64,000 nt of DNA from Cryptomeria japonica (taxonomy: Eukaryota; Streptophyta; Pinopsida; Cupressales; Cupressaceae). Shown here piece by piece: positions 36,806 through 48,590 of this stretch. Position numbers and translations under genes: made by a program. The number at the start of each line of letters is the position of its first letter. Positions within the stretch are counted from its first letter, which is position 1. The notes under the pieces were generated by a model. That model worked only from the letters and a program-made list of their open reading frames with translations, was not told the DNA's origin and searched no databases. The stretch spans positions 159,134,471-159,198,470 of the forward strand of contig NC_081411.1 in assembly GCF_030272615.1 (NCBI RefSeq), given 5' to 3'.

Positions 36806-39315
36806 TGTTGGTATTGTGTTGTCATTGATGTCAACTAGCATGGTAGGTCACTAGTAAGGAAGAGAGTTTCATCAAATACAATGGCCATTGGGGTCACTGG
36901 TACACAAGTTAGTGTTGACATGTGTTGAAGACATGGACTAGAGACCGGTATGGTATAAAAACTAGTAAGTGGTATGTTGGCAGTGCATTGTTGCCAACCA
37001 ACAAGTGTACAAGAAGGGTGAGCTAATGAAGAAGTGCAACACTGGTATGCTAGTGTGATGTTTGGAAGTGAAATAACAAGACTCCCATTGGATAAAGATG
37101 CAATCACCAAATGATGAGAGGACTCATAGAGAGTGTTCCCAATAGGATCATATGTGCTTGTTTGAAGATATGTCTACCCAAATAGGGAAGCCATGTTGGT
37201 GCAATGCAAAATGCAAATGACAAGGATCCACTCCTTCTAGTAAGTGGAGCTTATCTCCTATTATGCATGGAATGCATCACAGTCCTCCGAAAGAAGACAT
37301 AAGAGTAGAAGGAAGGTGATTGAAGGCTCACCCCAGATGAATCGGTGAAACACTAATTTGCCTTAGATACATGAAATTAGAGATGTGCATCAGATCGATA
37401 ATGGCATACATGATGAGTTATAGGTACAGAGAAGGAATGATATGTTTATCACTTTGATAAACCAATTGATAGGAGAACCGGTCTATTGATGAAGAAGGCA
37501 AATTTGAGCAGTTGCAAATAGAGGATGCAACTGGATTGAAGATGGAGAAAGATGTTGCCACAGATGCAGACAAATAGAGATTGTTGAAGGTTGATGATAT
37601 GGTATCATCAAGGTGGTTACTGGTAAGTATGTCTACCAATAAAGATGACAAAGTGTAGAAGTGAAAGGTCCCCATCTATTGAAGATGTACATGAGGTGGC
37701 TTGGCAAGTGTGATGACCAGCTTAGGTGCTCCATTGGAAGAGAAGCAAAGTGATAGTTTGAAGGAAGACCGGTTAGGGTATAACTGACAGGGTCTGTGAA
37801 CTGGCAGATAAACCCAGTTGTGTGGTTGGTCGGTGATCTTGTCTAGACCGACATAGAAGACTTAGCAGAGGTGGATGCCGACAAAGATGACACATTGGAG
37901 ATAGATTTCATTTATGTTGTGGTCGGTGAAGTGTTGTCAATGAGGTAGGTGATGACTGGTTGACATTAAAGTCGATAGCATGTTTCACGAGCTGAGTGTA
38001 GATGGGTGCGGCAAGAGACTGATCAAAGGAAAAAGATCTGATTCAATGGCTTCATGATCAAGGTCAAGTGTCTAGGTATGGATTAGGGTAGGTGAAGCTA
38101 TTTGTTGGCATTATGATGCATTTTGTATGACCAGTGAAATGGTTGTCATTGTTGGCAACATTATCTTCTAAGTCTCCACAATCCATCGATAAAGGAGTAA
38201 AGGGTAACCGGTGAAGAACAAGAGTCCTCCTTACTATCAACAATGAGTAGAACGGTATATAGAGGTTAACCAACTCAATAGTGACTAGACCGGTATACAG
38301 AGGTTAACCGGCTAAGCACTGAGTAGACCAGTATATAGGAGGTAACTGGCTAAGCAGTGAGTAGATCGGTATACAAGAGGTAACCGGTTAAGTAGAATTG
38401 GACCGGTACATAGGTGACAACCGACAATAAAGGAATCTCAACCGACAGACCTAGATAACATCCAATTGATCTGAAAGTCTTCCCTTTTCAATCGGCGAAC
38501 TTATTGGCATGAACGACTGTCTTAACCAATATTCTCAGAATGATTTTTGGAGAGTAATTTAAGGCGCAGTAACAAATTTTGAATCTGATTTTTGGAGGGA
38601 AAGCTGGCTCCAGAACAAAAGGCTAATATATTCACATAATTCATTCTGATTATGTTGTTGTCAATATGAAAAAGATCTGTGTGAATGTAAACAAAGGAGA
38701 AGAATAGAGTGCAGCAGATAGAGGTATGAATCGGTGAAGCCGAGACTGATCAAAATAATAGAGCATGCAAAGTGGATCTATGGGAAAGGGGTAGTGTCAT
38801 CAGACAAATCAATCATCTTTGTTGCCTTCTAACAATTGGAGCATTGTAAATCACTTAACAGGGTGAACCTTAACCAGTTCTTTACGTAAAATCTCTTAAC
38901 TGAGTCACTTCAAATATGAAGTTGTAAAATCCTTTAGCAAGGTGAACTTTAACAGGTTCTAAGGTATTCTTAACCAGATACCAATCACTTCTAACAGGGT
39001 GATGTTCTCATAAAGAACTAGTTGTAAGCTCTTAACAAGGCACTCTTTTTCATTGCAATAAAAGAGATTGTGGGTTATCACCACTGTAGTTTTCTCCCTC
39101 TAACCGAGGGTTTACACGTATAATTGCTAGTGTTATGCAATGCTTATTTGTGCATGCAAATCTCTTTTCATTGGTGTTCTCTTCTTTGATGATTTATGCA
39201 ATGCTTAAGTTAATTTTGAAGGATAGTTGCAGACTGGTCAACTTGAATGTTTGAATTGTGTGGAAACTATTTTAACTGATTCATCCCCCCTCTCAGTCAC
39301 TAGTTAATACTAACA
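36806..39315 (+). repeat. Element C 5' LTR, 2.5 kb
   Basis: It starts TGTTGGTATTGTG and ends TTAATACTAACA directly before the PBS. It is more than twice as long as the LTRs of element A but shares the terminal block with CCCCCCTCTCAGTCACT and the upstream run of TTAAC-type motifs (38860-39130). It is rich in ACCGGT motifs. Minus-strand frames at 36835-38273 are not supported as genes. Confidence 0.8.
38244..38396 (+). repeat. 38-bp CCGGTATA minisatellite in element C LTR
   Basis: GAGTAGACCGGTATA or a variant begins at 38244, 38283, 38321 and 38359 (period 38-39), and each unit also carries TAACCGGCTAAG or a variant. It may account for part of the extra LTR length relative to element A. Confidence 0.88.
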
Positions 39316-39330
39316 ATTGGTATCAGAGCC
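39316..39330 (+). other. Element C primer-binding site
   Basis: ATTGGTATCAGAGCC immediately after the LTR end CTAACA. TGGTATCAGAGC is the classic plant PBS, complementary to the 3' end of initiator tRNA-Met. Confidence 0.93.
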
Positions 39331-39372
39331 TTGGTCTTCTGAAGAAAAGCTTGACAACTTGTCAAAAATATC

Positions 39373-40730
39373 ATGGAGGAATACCAGTATCAGAAGCAGA
39401 TTGATGAAGCCAATGAAATTATTGCTTAGCTAAAAGAGAGACTAAGAAAATCTCTTGCTAAAAGAAAGGAACTAGTTCTACAACTAAATGAGAGTCAGGA
39501 TATCATAGATCAACTCTCTGAATAGAGTGGATCAAAGAATCAGTCTTAGAACTGAAGGAAAACAACAAGAAGCTGACTGAAGAAATAAAATGTCTAAAGA
39601 GAGAACATGAAAGTCAGGCCCTGCGAAGGACTGAAATACTAGAAGCCAATAGAAATGCAGATGAAAGAAAAAGAGATGCAGAAGAAGCTTTGTCAAAAGC
39701 TAAAAAAGACAAAAGGCTTGCTAAAGAAGCCCTAAGAGAAAATGATACAATCATCATTGAAAAAGATCAAGAAATCTGAATTCTCACTTAGGAGAATGAA
39801 TACATGCATGAGCATCTACATGACAACACAGAGGAAAAGGAGAAGATGATGAAAGAGACCGAACAACTCAAAAATGAGTTGAAAGTTGCAAATGAGAGAA
39901 ATGAAAAGCTAAGGAAATTTAATGAAAGCTTTGAGAAGATAGATAAACAACTAAAATCTTAGAGGAGAACAAAGGAGACAACCGGTCTTGGTTACTCTAG
40001 GACAAGGCCTATGGAAAATGGAGAATCATCTAAATCCAAAAGAATGAAGGATGATAAACGGATGAATTTTTCTAAATATTCTTGCAATCATTGTGATAAA
40101 CTAGGTCATAAGTCTAATGTATATAGAAATAAACCAGTTAGTCAAAATAAGTCTTTCACCTTTGATGGTTACTACCATAATTGTCACAAGTATGGTTACA
40201 CTACTTATGAGTGTAGATCTTGATCTAGCAGCATGTCAAATAGAAGAAGATTTAATGGATATTTATTTACATGAAATAAATATGGATACAAAGCTGAAGA
40301 ATGCATGTTCAAGTCAATTGTATCAAGATCACCATTCAAACTAGTTAGCCCTAATAAAAGGAGTAATCAGTTCAATGCCACCTGTTCCACTTGTGGTAAT
40401 TTTGATCATGTTGGAGCAAATTGCAGAATAAGAATGGGTTAGAGAAATAATGCAAGACTATGGAGGACAAGTGGTATGGCATGTTTCAATTTCCATAAGA
40501 TCAGTCACTTAGCCAGAGAATATAGGAACTGGTCCTATAACTGATCTGAAGGCAGGAACTAGTTTGGTAAGAAGAAAGGGCAAAATGACCTAAAAGGAAA
40601 GAAGACAATTGAAGAAGTGAGGAATGAAATGAAAAAGACATGGATTGAGAAGGAAGAAAGAAAAGAAGGAGAAAGTCATTTTGAAACTAAGTCATCATCC
40701 ATCAATGATGACAAATCCTCTTCAAACTAG
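39373..40730 (+). pseudogene. Element C ORF A: coiled-coil and multi-zinc-knuckle protein
   Basis: The ATG at 39373 lies 43 bases past the PBS, and the frame ends at a TAG at 40728-40730. It has several internal stops and a shift. The N-terminal half is a predicted coiled coil rich in Lys and Glu. Five knuckle-like stretches follow at about 40080-40130 (CNHCDKLGHKSNVY), 40180-40215 (CHKYGYTTYEC), 40270-40310, 40378-40430 (CSTCGNFDHVGANC, still complete) and 40480-40530 (CFNFHKISHLAREY). Their spacing matches element A, so the five-knuckle layout is ancestral to both copies. Confidence 0.65.
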
Positions 40731-41208
40731 GCATACCGATGCTCAGGGGGAACACATATGGTAAGATCATTATTGAATCCCCTCAACCAATATGAGGTTA
40801 TGTCTATCTACATAGTTTAGATGCATAAAAGTTTTTTTAAAGCTCTTATTTGGTAAATGTTTTGAGGGTTAGTGTAAATGTTTTGTGTACCAGTATCAAT
40901 AACAAGCAACTAGTAAAAAGTAAATTGGTGTACCTTGAGTTGTAAATGGTCAAAATTACACTAACTAGCCATTGCATTGAAGCACCGATAAACCTTAACA
41001 GATAAATAAAGAAATGTCAATACATTTCATTTACCTTTCTTTATTGTGAACATTATTGAGCTCTTATGCAACCTAAGGCAGTAAAAATATTGCTAGTTCT
41101 ATTTGTGCGAAGTGATCAAGCAAAGTTATAGTGGTGATTGGCAACCATAGAGGAGAAGGTATTCTAGGTATTCAAACCTTGTTTTGAAAAAATTGTTTGA
41201 AGTTAATC

Positions 41209-43458
41209 ATGGTAGCTTCTGTAACGACTCTTGTATTGGTTGAAGCACTTAAGGAACCACAACCCGAGTTCAAATTACATCCTATGAAGGCTGGAGAGAT
41301 CAACATGATCGGTGCCCTATCATCTGTGCCCTCAGGTGTGTTACTGGTTGAAGATATTCGCTCCTTCATCCATTGTAAGCTTGAATAGCTTGGAGACAAA
41401 TTTATTCGAAGTGAATTCAAAGGAATCTGTAATCATGATCTATTGTAATCATGATCTATTGAAGGCAAAATATTTGCATCTGAAGACCAAGGGTTTATCA
41501 AATTCTATTGACTTTCCTAATCAATTTCATGCCGATTGGTTTAGGTATGTATTAAGAAGAGTACATGATCAATTTCTATGGTTGGAAGTTGAAGCATCGA
41601 TCAAGATTACAAAGGATGTAATTCAAAGAGTAACAGGGTTTAGCGCAACCAGTGAAGCACTAACCCTAAGAAAAAATTTATCCATTGAAGTCACCTAGTT
41701 GACTCAATCTTGATGTGATAGGAGAGCAATGAAAATTTCTCATATTGAGGATACAAAAGTGAGGTTTTCTTCTGTAGTGATGGGTTATAGGGTCTATCAA
41801 TCAAGCCGCATGAACAATGTGTCAAGCGGCGCTATTCATGCAGCCTTTTGAATCATCAAGGAGGATGCAATATGTAATATTTTTGAGAAGATCAAAAGTC
41901 AATTTTTGGTGAACATGGAGCGAATTAAGAAGGACAAGAAGCAATCATTCAAATATGGCTCATTACTAGTATGTATATTTTTCTATGTGCAAAACTTATT
42001 TCCCAATAAGGGTAATGTAGTATGGTTTGAAGAAAAACCTATCATGGTTCAGATAGGTGAGATGATTAGGGATTTAGGAGATAGGTTTAGCGAAACCATG
42101 TAGGGATATTTTAAGGAATTTCAAATCAGAATGCACAAAAGAGAAAGAATCCAAACCGATATAGTTCAGAAGTACAAAGATAACATTTTCTTTCTTTTAG
42201 ACATTGATTGTTGCATTATTCAAGCGGTCCAACCTAGAACTTTTTGGGTACCTGCTATGGGTTATGAGTTCAAAGAAGACATTATTAAGGTGTGTGCAAA
42301 CATGTTACTATCTAAACCGATAGACAAGAAAGAAAATAAATTTGGAACTTATGAGGAGGCAAGCTCCAAAATAAAATAGGAACTTAAGCAACCAATCATA
42401 CAAAGGAAAGTAAGAAATATGATTGATACTATAGACAAAAAGTATGGAGATGAGGCATCTGATGCCACTACTTCCATTGGTACTAGTGAACAAACATGGG
42501 CCAAATCAACCAAAGTTAAAGATCAAGGAGGGGAAAAGAAGAAAATGTCAAAGGGAAAACCCAAGGGTACTGCAACCAGTAAGCCGACATCATACACAAA
42601 ATAAAAGGAAACAAATACTCATGCATCTTCACTAGGTAAAGATAGACTGGTAGGATTAACATATGCAAGGAAGAAAAAGTGTGAAGGGAAAGTTGACACA
42701 AAGTCTAATAAGAAGCCAAAGAAAGATGAAAAGGAGGACGCTAACATTGACACCCAATCTGATGTTGAAATTAAAGAAGTCAGAAGAAGTGGTAGAAATG
42801 TACTTTCAACTGTTGATGAATTGGTCCATGGGATCAAAGAGTTTGGAGGTATATCTGGTGTTGGGAGAAAATATCCCCTCTGCAATGAGGAGGACAAAAT
42901 AAAAATTGAAGATGCACTTATGTGGAACATGCATAAGTTCTGCAGAACTCCCAGTGAACTATATGGACTAGTTCCATTAGACTTGCAAGATCAAATTGAA
43001 GGTAGATGGAAAAGTACTTGAGCTATTGAGAATGAGTACAAGATAAAATCACTCATGGAAGTGCAACATGAGCTTGATTATAATTAAGCATCTATACTAG
43101 TAGAAGCATGTATTCAATGCTTTAAAATAAGTAACAAGATAGGGAGAGTGGCAATAGGTGATGTCCAAGGTGGGCATGATGAGGGTGTTTCCTTATGGAA
43201 GAAAATCTTGAGCTAGCAAAAGGAAGCTAAAGAAGAAATAGCAAAGAGAACAAAAATAGGACCAAGGTGCAGCTGCCCTGCATAAAGGAAAAGGTAAAGA
43301 CAAAGACTCTACTGAAGGTTTTGATGTTTTTTTAGTTGATGATATCAGCGGTAATGTTGTGTTAAATATTCTTAATTTTATAAGTATATAGAGCAACCGA
43401 TTGAACACAAATTAACCGTTGAAACTATTGATATTAGTGTTTCACCGGTAAAGGGAAT
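41209..43458 (+). pseudogene. Element C ORF B: unknown protein, 5' two thirds
   Basis: The ATG at 41209 starts MVASVTTLVLVEAL. The frame matches element A ORF B throughout, including LLVEDIRSFIHC, ITKDVIQRVTGFS, the Lys-rich linker, VRRSGRNVLSTVDELVHGI and VGRKYPLCNEEDK. Many stops and a few shifts are present. Here the coding sequence runs uninterrupted across the point where element A has the solo LTR, which proves that insertion's borders. It is cut at about 43455 by element D. Function unknown. Confidence 0.6.
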
Positions 43459-44270
43459 TGTTTGCTTCACCAATAGGAACAATAACTATAGCTAAAGTCT
43501 CAACATGAAGTTGGAACATTCACTTTGTGAAGTTATTATCTCCATAACTGAAGTTCATTTGTTTATCAACCTAGGAACATATTACTTGAAATGGGTCTGC
43601 ACTATATATGCACTAAGTTTTTGTAATAGCTATTTTGTATTACTGTAGCAACTAAACCTATTTGAAATAAGTAAGCAAGAATTATAAAAATGGAATGGGT
43701 ACAAGAGAACTATGCATTAACATAAAACCCAATTAAACAACTTGTTAACTAATTCCAAAGCTAACAAACATGAATTACTCTATTTTCTTTGGCTACAAGA
43801 ACAGTCACAGGATCTGTTTCCAGTGGTTGTAGGAATAGTCAATTGCCAGAACAACTATTGTAGCGAAAAGGGAAACTAAGTTAACAAATGCATAGGAATA
43901 CTCACCATGTGGGCCCCTTGGGATGAGTGTATCCAGGCTTACAAATATAACATTAAATACTTAGAATATCATCACTTTATTCATTGTCTTCCAAAGGTCG
44001 ATACAACATACAAAATGAAAGAAAGCTAAGAATACTCTGCAACTTTATTTCTAAATCTTTTGTATCTCTTCCCCTTCTTTTTCTCTAACCTCAAAGAAGA
44101 GGCGTAGACACTTATTTAAAAGAAAACAACAACAACTCCCTACAAACTAGGTCATGTTGATGAAACAAGGTGGAGAATATTTATGACAGAGAACAAACAG
44201 AGTTAAGCCACTGAAAATGTGGATCACTACTAAACCGTAGCCAAGAATATAGCATGGCGGTATTACAATA
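43459..44270 (-). repeat. Element D 3' LTR, distal part
   Basis: This is the end of the LTR on the minus strand. The boundary TG at 43459 is placed where similarity to element A ORF B stops. It continues at 55435 after element E. A TTTTAAATAAG sequence on the minus strand near 44120 could be the TATA box. The total LTR length would be about 1.28 kb. The outer border is approximate because the partner LTR is not in the window. Confidence 0.55.
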
Positions 44271-44899
44271 TGTAGACACCTAAAATTGTCATGTCTAATT
44301 AAATAAATATTTTATTTACTTAATTATCTAAGCCTAATTCTTCTATTAATTAAATAAATCTTTATTTATTTAATTAGTTCATTAACCTTTTCTACTTATG
44401 ACACATGTCATTCATCTCTTAATTCATACACTACCTACCCCTCTTATTATTTTACTATTTCTTTTACCTACCCTCTAATCATAGCTGACCTCCTTTTACA
44501 CCTCTCAATCTTATCCCTCCATTTCATATAGTGTCTTCTATATAAGGAGATGCTTCCTTCATTATCAACCCTACCTGGCTAATCAATTGACGCACTCGAC
44601 TACACTACGCTTTTCATATGTCATCCTACTTGCAACCACATTCCATTCTTTGTTGAGCTCTTGTGCACACATAAAATCTAAGAGCAAATATATCAAGCAA
44701 GATCAATGGAGATAGGAAGAATGGAGATTCAAACCCTATTGGACATGTGATGGTATAATCTTTGTGATTTCATTTGATTTGCATTGTTTTAGGTAATCTT
44801 CATATGTTATGGTGGATCTTTGTTGTTGTTAGGCTAGGGTTTTGTGGTTGAATTCATTTAGTCTTTCAATATTATTGTTATCCATTTTCATCGTATACA
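44271..44899 (+). repeat. Element E 5' LTR
   Basis: TGTAGACACC...CGTATACA, 629 bp. Compared with the 3' LTR I count about 15 substitutions by eye over about 615 aligned bases, most of them transitions, plus small indels. It lacks 150 bp present in the 3' LTR between two copies of a 39-bp direct repeat. Confidence 0.95.
44539..44547 (+). promoter_or_regulatory. TATA box in element E 5' LTR
   Basis: CTATATAAGG in U3, about 270 bp into the LTR, is repeated at 55084-55093 in the 3' LTR. Transcription would start roughly 25-35 bases downstream. Prediction from sequence only. Confidence 0.6.
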
Positions 44900-44920
44900 T
44901 TTTGGCACACCCAGTGGGAC
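44900..44920 (+). other. Element E primer-binding site region
   Basis: TTTTGGCACACCCAGTGGGA follows the LTR end. The TTTTGGC start is typical of plant gypsy PBS regions. I cannot assign the primer tRNA with confidence. Confidence 0.65.
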
Positions 44921-44977
44921 TCTTGTCCCTTTTGCATTTAACCTCCTTGTTGCAGATCTGACATTTCTAACAACATT

Positions 44978-45463
44978 TTGATATTTTCGTGTCTGCATAC
45001 CTTCGGATCGCGTTTTTGGTTTTCTGCTACGTCTGCGAAATCTTGGATCGCGTCTACATCCTTGAAAATATTTTATTTTTGCAGATTCCAAAAATCGCGT
45101 CTGTGTTCCTTAGTCGCGTCTGTGGGGTTTTTAGTCGCATTTGTGTCCAGAAGCTGTGTCTGCGTTCTAGAACCGCATCTGTGTTTCACAAAATCACATC
45201 TACATCAAAGAACCACATCTATGTTTGTGGTAACGACGTTTGTGTGCAGGGATTTCATTTTTTGGGGGGTTTTTGATTCATTTTTTAATCATTTCATTTT
45301 ATTTTTAGATCTGGTTTATTTTGAGCTAACATTTGCAGATCTAGCTAACAAAATTGGTGTAGCTTGTCTTGAAAGCAAAATCGTTTTGTTGAAGGCCCCT
45401 ATTTTCACAAAGTCTTTTGGATTTAAAAATTTACCTAACTTGTGTGCTTGCAGGAAGGGGTGA
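44978..45463 (+). CDS. Leader ORF over the GCGTCTGTG array (doubtful)
   Basis: A 161-codon open frame between PBS and gag. Its first 90 codons are the translation of the motif array and are rich in Phe, Cys and Ser. The remainder has no recognised domain. Ogre/Tat elements can carry an extra ORF before gag, but composition suggests this one is fortuitous. Confidence 0.2.
   Translation: MIFSCLHTFGSRFWFSATSAKSWIASTSLKIFYFCRFQKSRLCSLVASVGFLVAFVSRSCVCVLEPHLCFTKSHLHQRTTSMFVVTTFVCRDFIFWGVFDSFFNHFILFLDLVYFELTFADLANKIGVACLESKIVLLKAPIFTKSFGFKNLPNLCACRKG
44985..45250 (+). repeat. GCGTCTGTG motif array in the 5' leader of element E
   Basis: About eleven copies of (T)CGCGTCTGTGTTC or variants, at about 44989, 45030, 45050, 45096, 45115, 45136, 45155, 45174, 45195, 45214 and 45235, spaced about 20-45 bp. 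Later copies have CG changed to CA or TG, as expected from methyl-cytosine decay. The reverse complement of the motif is arrayed at 53895-54155. Confidence 0.85.
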
Positions 45464-46205
45464 TTATTTCAAACAATCCAAATTACTAACAACTCTTTCT
45501 TGCAAGACCTTGGCAAGGGTTTTGGATTTTTATTGTATGCCTTATTTTCATAGACTAGCAAACAGTTCAATTGGTGCACTAAAAATTGAATCATTGTCTT
45601 TTGTGTCTTGAGCAATAGGCTCTTTTTGTTTAATCTTTAGAGGGCCTGTCTTCCCGTGTGGTCATTAAGACTACTAGTGAGAAGAGAATGACCCAAGTGG
45701 TAGCAAAAGAAAAGCCATCTTCTTCCAAACCACTATAAAGAATTGTATTCATGGTGAAAACTATGAATAACGTGTGCTGATTAGTTCATACCGACACTAT
45801 GTCTCCCCATAAACCTGTTTGATCAAATTTATTTGATCAGTTGTAGGGCGTAACCCCTACCAGCTGGGAGCCTTTTGTATTTACAGAGCTGAAAGTGCTA
45901 CATGTATGGCCACACGAACGGATGCCCTTACTAGCACCTTTTTGTTTTAGATCCCAAATCCTTCTAGTTGTTGGGGCAGGAGGTCGGACCTCTGGTAGTG
46001 ACCCACACACATACGGTTCTTAGTAGAGATACAAATTTTGCCACGGGGAGTTTTTGTGGGGACTGATGCTTGGCTGCCCCAAGAAGTGAGTGCTGAGGGT
46101 GGAGCCAGTGGGGTCAAGCATCTAAGTATTCGCTCTAAATAGCATAGCCTCGAGGGTAAAACCTCATGTGGGATCAACAACTATTGTCTTGGTCAGCCAT
46201 AAGAA

Positions 46206-47381
46206 TTGTGCTTGTCTTATTTTGAACAATCAAACATTCAAGACCAAACAGAAAAGCATTGTGTCTTTTGTGTCTTCAAGTGTATGCAAAACAATTTTAC
46301 ATTGAACAACATACTTTATTTGAGTCTAGACACAAGGAAACCCCGCATCGAATTTGGGGGCAACACATTAGAACATGACATGCCTGTAGAGTATGGTATA
46401 CATGGATAGAGTAGATATTTCATTCCTCAACATGAATCTATACCAAGTGGTCCATATACACAGCATCATTATAGACCTCCTCCATATGAACATGTGTATG
46501 ATCAATATCATCCATATATGCAGCATGCTCCTCCTCCAATTGGTGCCTCAAGCATGGGGTATGGTCCAAGAAGTCGATCTCCACCTAAGAGCAATTTGGA
46601 ACAACAAATCAAGGACTTACAAAAGAAAATGGAGGACATAAATACACTGAAGCCAACATACACAATGAGAGACATATGTCCTTATCCATTTGACAAGAGC
46701 ATTCCAATACCTCCTTTTCCTACACACTTTGTGATGCCTAAATTTGATAAGTACAGAGGCAAAGGGGATCCTAAGGCGCACATAAGACAGTTTTTCACAG
46801 CTTGCATTGAGGTAGTAGTAGAAGAGACATATTTGATGAGATTATTCCCATAGAGCTTAGGCGATCAAGCTATGGAATGGTTCTCCCAACTTCCACCTGG
46901 TATTAAGTCATGGGGTGACTTAGAGGCATTTATTCAACATTTCTCCTACAAAATAGAGACAAACATATTAGTCACTACTTTGTGCAACACCAAGCAAAAA
47001 GAGGAAGAGTCTTTTGCAACACTTTTACAAAGATGGAGAAATCTAGCCAGCAGATGCTCTTGTGAAATTCCACAAAAACAAATGGTAGAGATGTTCATCC
47101 AAAATGTTAACAAAGACATTGGCTATGATCTAAGGAAAGCTTGTTTGTCCACCTTCAAGGACATCATTGAAAAGGGCTTAGTGACAAAAAAGGTCCTAAT
47201 TGAACAAGGCATTGTCAAGATATTCAAGGAAAACAAAGAGGACTTTAAAGGAAAAGACAAGCCAAGATTTTGGAACAAAAACAAGAACACAATCGATGAT
47301 GGTGTTGTAGATGCCAATACAGTGCGACCCAAAATCATTTTTTTGGATCAAGTGAATACTCAAACAACTTCCAAATCATGA
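46206..47381 (+). pseudogene. Element E gag
   Basis: A Ty3-type capsid region. The conserved core includes FDKYRGKGDPKAHIRQF, DQAMEWFSQLPPGIKSW and FATLLQRWRNLASRC, which matches the Retrotrans_gag family. A Pro/Tyr/His-rich N-terminal part precedes it. In-frame stops are TAG at 46407, TAG at 46851 and TGA at 47379, with no frameshift. The exact start is unclear; the first ATG of the open frame is at 46206. The 45470-46200 leader has no other gene. Confidence 0.85.
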
Positions 47382-48590
47382 AGGAAGTACACTCCATTGG
47401 GAGAACCACTTGAGTCAGTTTTCAAAAAGCTAGTGGCAAACAAGGTAATCACTATTCCAGATTTTCCTCCATATGAGCCAAAGGTGAAACCAAATTGGTG
47501 GAATGATGATGAATATTGTGAATTTCATAAGAGCAAGGGTCATAAAATAGGAAATTGTCATCGACTGAAGAACATCATACAAGATCTTATTGATAGAGGT
47601 GACATTGAGATTGAAGGACACTCATCTAATCAAGAACATGAGATGTTTAAGGAACCATTCCCAAAGCATGACAAGGGAAAAGCTAAAGCCACAAATGATC
47701 AAACCAACTATACCAGAGCATCCTATAACTATGATTCAACTATCAATCACATCTCGGTGGAAAATTATGTCTCTACCATTATCATCAAGGACAAAACGCC
47801 TAAGAATTCTACCTAGAGACCCAAGATTGTCCTAAAAGGAATTGGATCTTCTTCCGAACCTACCTCTGAATGTAACATCACAACTCATTAAGGTAAATTC
47901 ACTTTGCAAGGTGCTCCAACTAAAAACACTTCTTCATCAACCAAGCCTAAGTATGACCTTGTAGAACAGTTAGGAAAAACACCTGCGCTTATTTCCATCC
48001 TTGAGATTTTACACATATCCCCCGCACATAAAGCTATTCTTGACAAAATCTTGAGAGACACTGTCATTCCTACTGATCTAAACGTGGACCAATTTCAAGC
48101 CATGGTGGGATACCTTTCCATTCCACACTCTCTTACATTCACAGAAGTCGATGATGCCTCCGTAAGTCAGCCACATAATGCACCTTTACACATTGAAGCC
48201 TTCCTACACAAACATCGAATAAAATGAGTCCTAATAGATGGAGGAGCATGTCTTAACATATGTACATTGAGCACTATTAAACAATTGGGATATTCAGATA
48301 AAGCTATGAATTCTACAAACAAAATTACCATCAAGGCATATGATGATGAAGAGCGTTCATCCAAAGGCACAATCACCTTGCCTCTCAGAGTAGGACCAGT
48401 TACAAAAGATGTGGTTTGTCAAGTCCTAGATCTCGATCTCACATACAACATATTGCTAGGACATCCATGGATTCATGAGATGAGCACAGTCCCATCTACA
48501 TATCATCAATGTATCAAGTTCCCACATAATGGAGTTGAAGTGACTGTTAAAGCTGATCCAAATCCATTCATATATTGCAACAATTTGTGA
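47382..48590 (+). pseudogene. Element E CHHC knuckle and aspartic protease
   Basis: In the same frame as gag. CEFHKSKGHKIGNC at about 47517-47560 is the C-X2-H-X4-H-X4-C knuckle typical of plant Tat-type Gag-Pol. The protease follows: VLIDGGACLNIC at about 48228-48265 carries the catalytic Asp in the D-G-G form common in this lineage. YNILLGHPWIHEM at about 48440-48482 is the conserved flap-distal block, followed by the family's HQCIKFP. Stops at 47814 (TAG), 47889 (TAA), 48225 (TGA) and 48588 (TGA) are in frame. The 48225 stop is only one codon before the protease VLIDGG block. Confidence 0.8.

Larger units (their letters stand above)
36806..43458 (+). mobile_element. Element C: second pol-less element of the A family, truncated
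   Basis: Plus-strand element with 5' LTR, tRNA-Met PBS, ORF A and ORF B in the same order as element A. The similarity to A stops at about 43455, where the LTR of element D begins. Its own 3' part and 3' LTR are therefore expected on the far side of D, beyond the window. The 5-bp left flank CACAA (36801-36805) is the predicted TSD. Confidence 0.8.

Noticed and set aside
36835-38273. Minus-strand frames of 69-91 codons in the element C LTR
   Set aside because: Short, domain-free and antisense to the element; likely chance.
39316-39330. tRNA gene fragment at the TGGTATCAGAGCC sequences (also 9043 and 20862)
   Set aside because: Only the primer-site length is present and always directly next to an LTR end; no cloverleaf can be formed.
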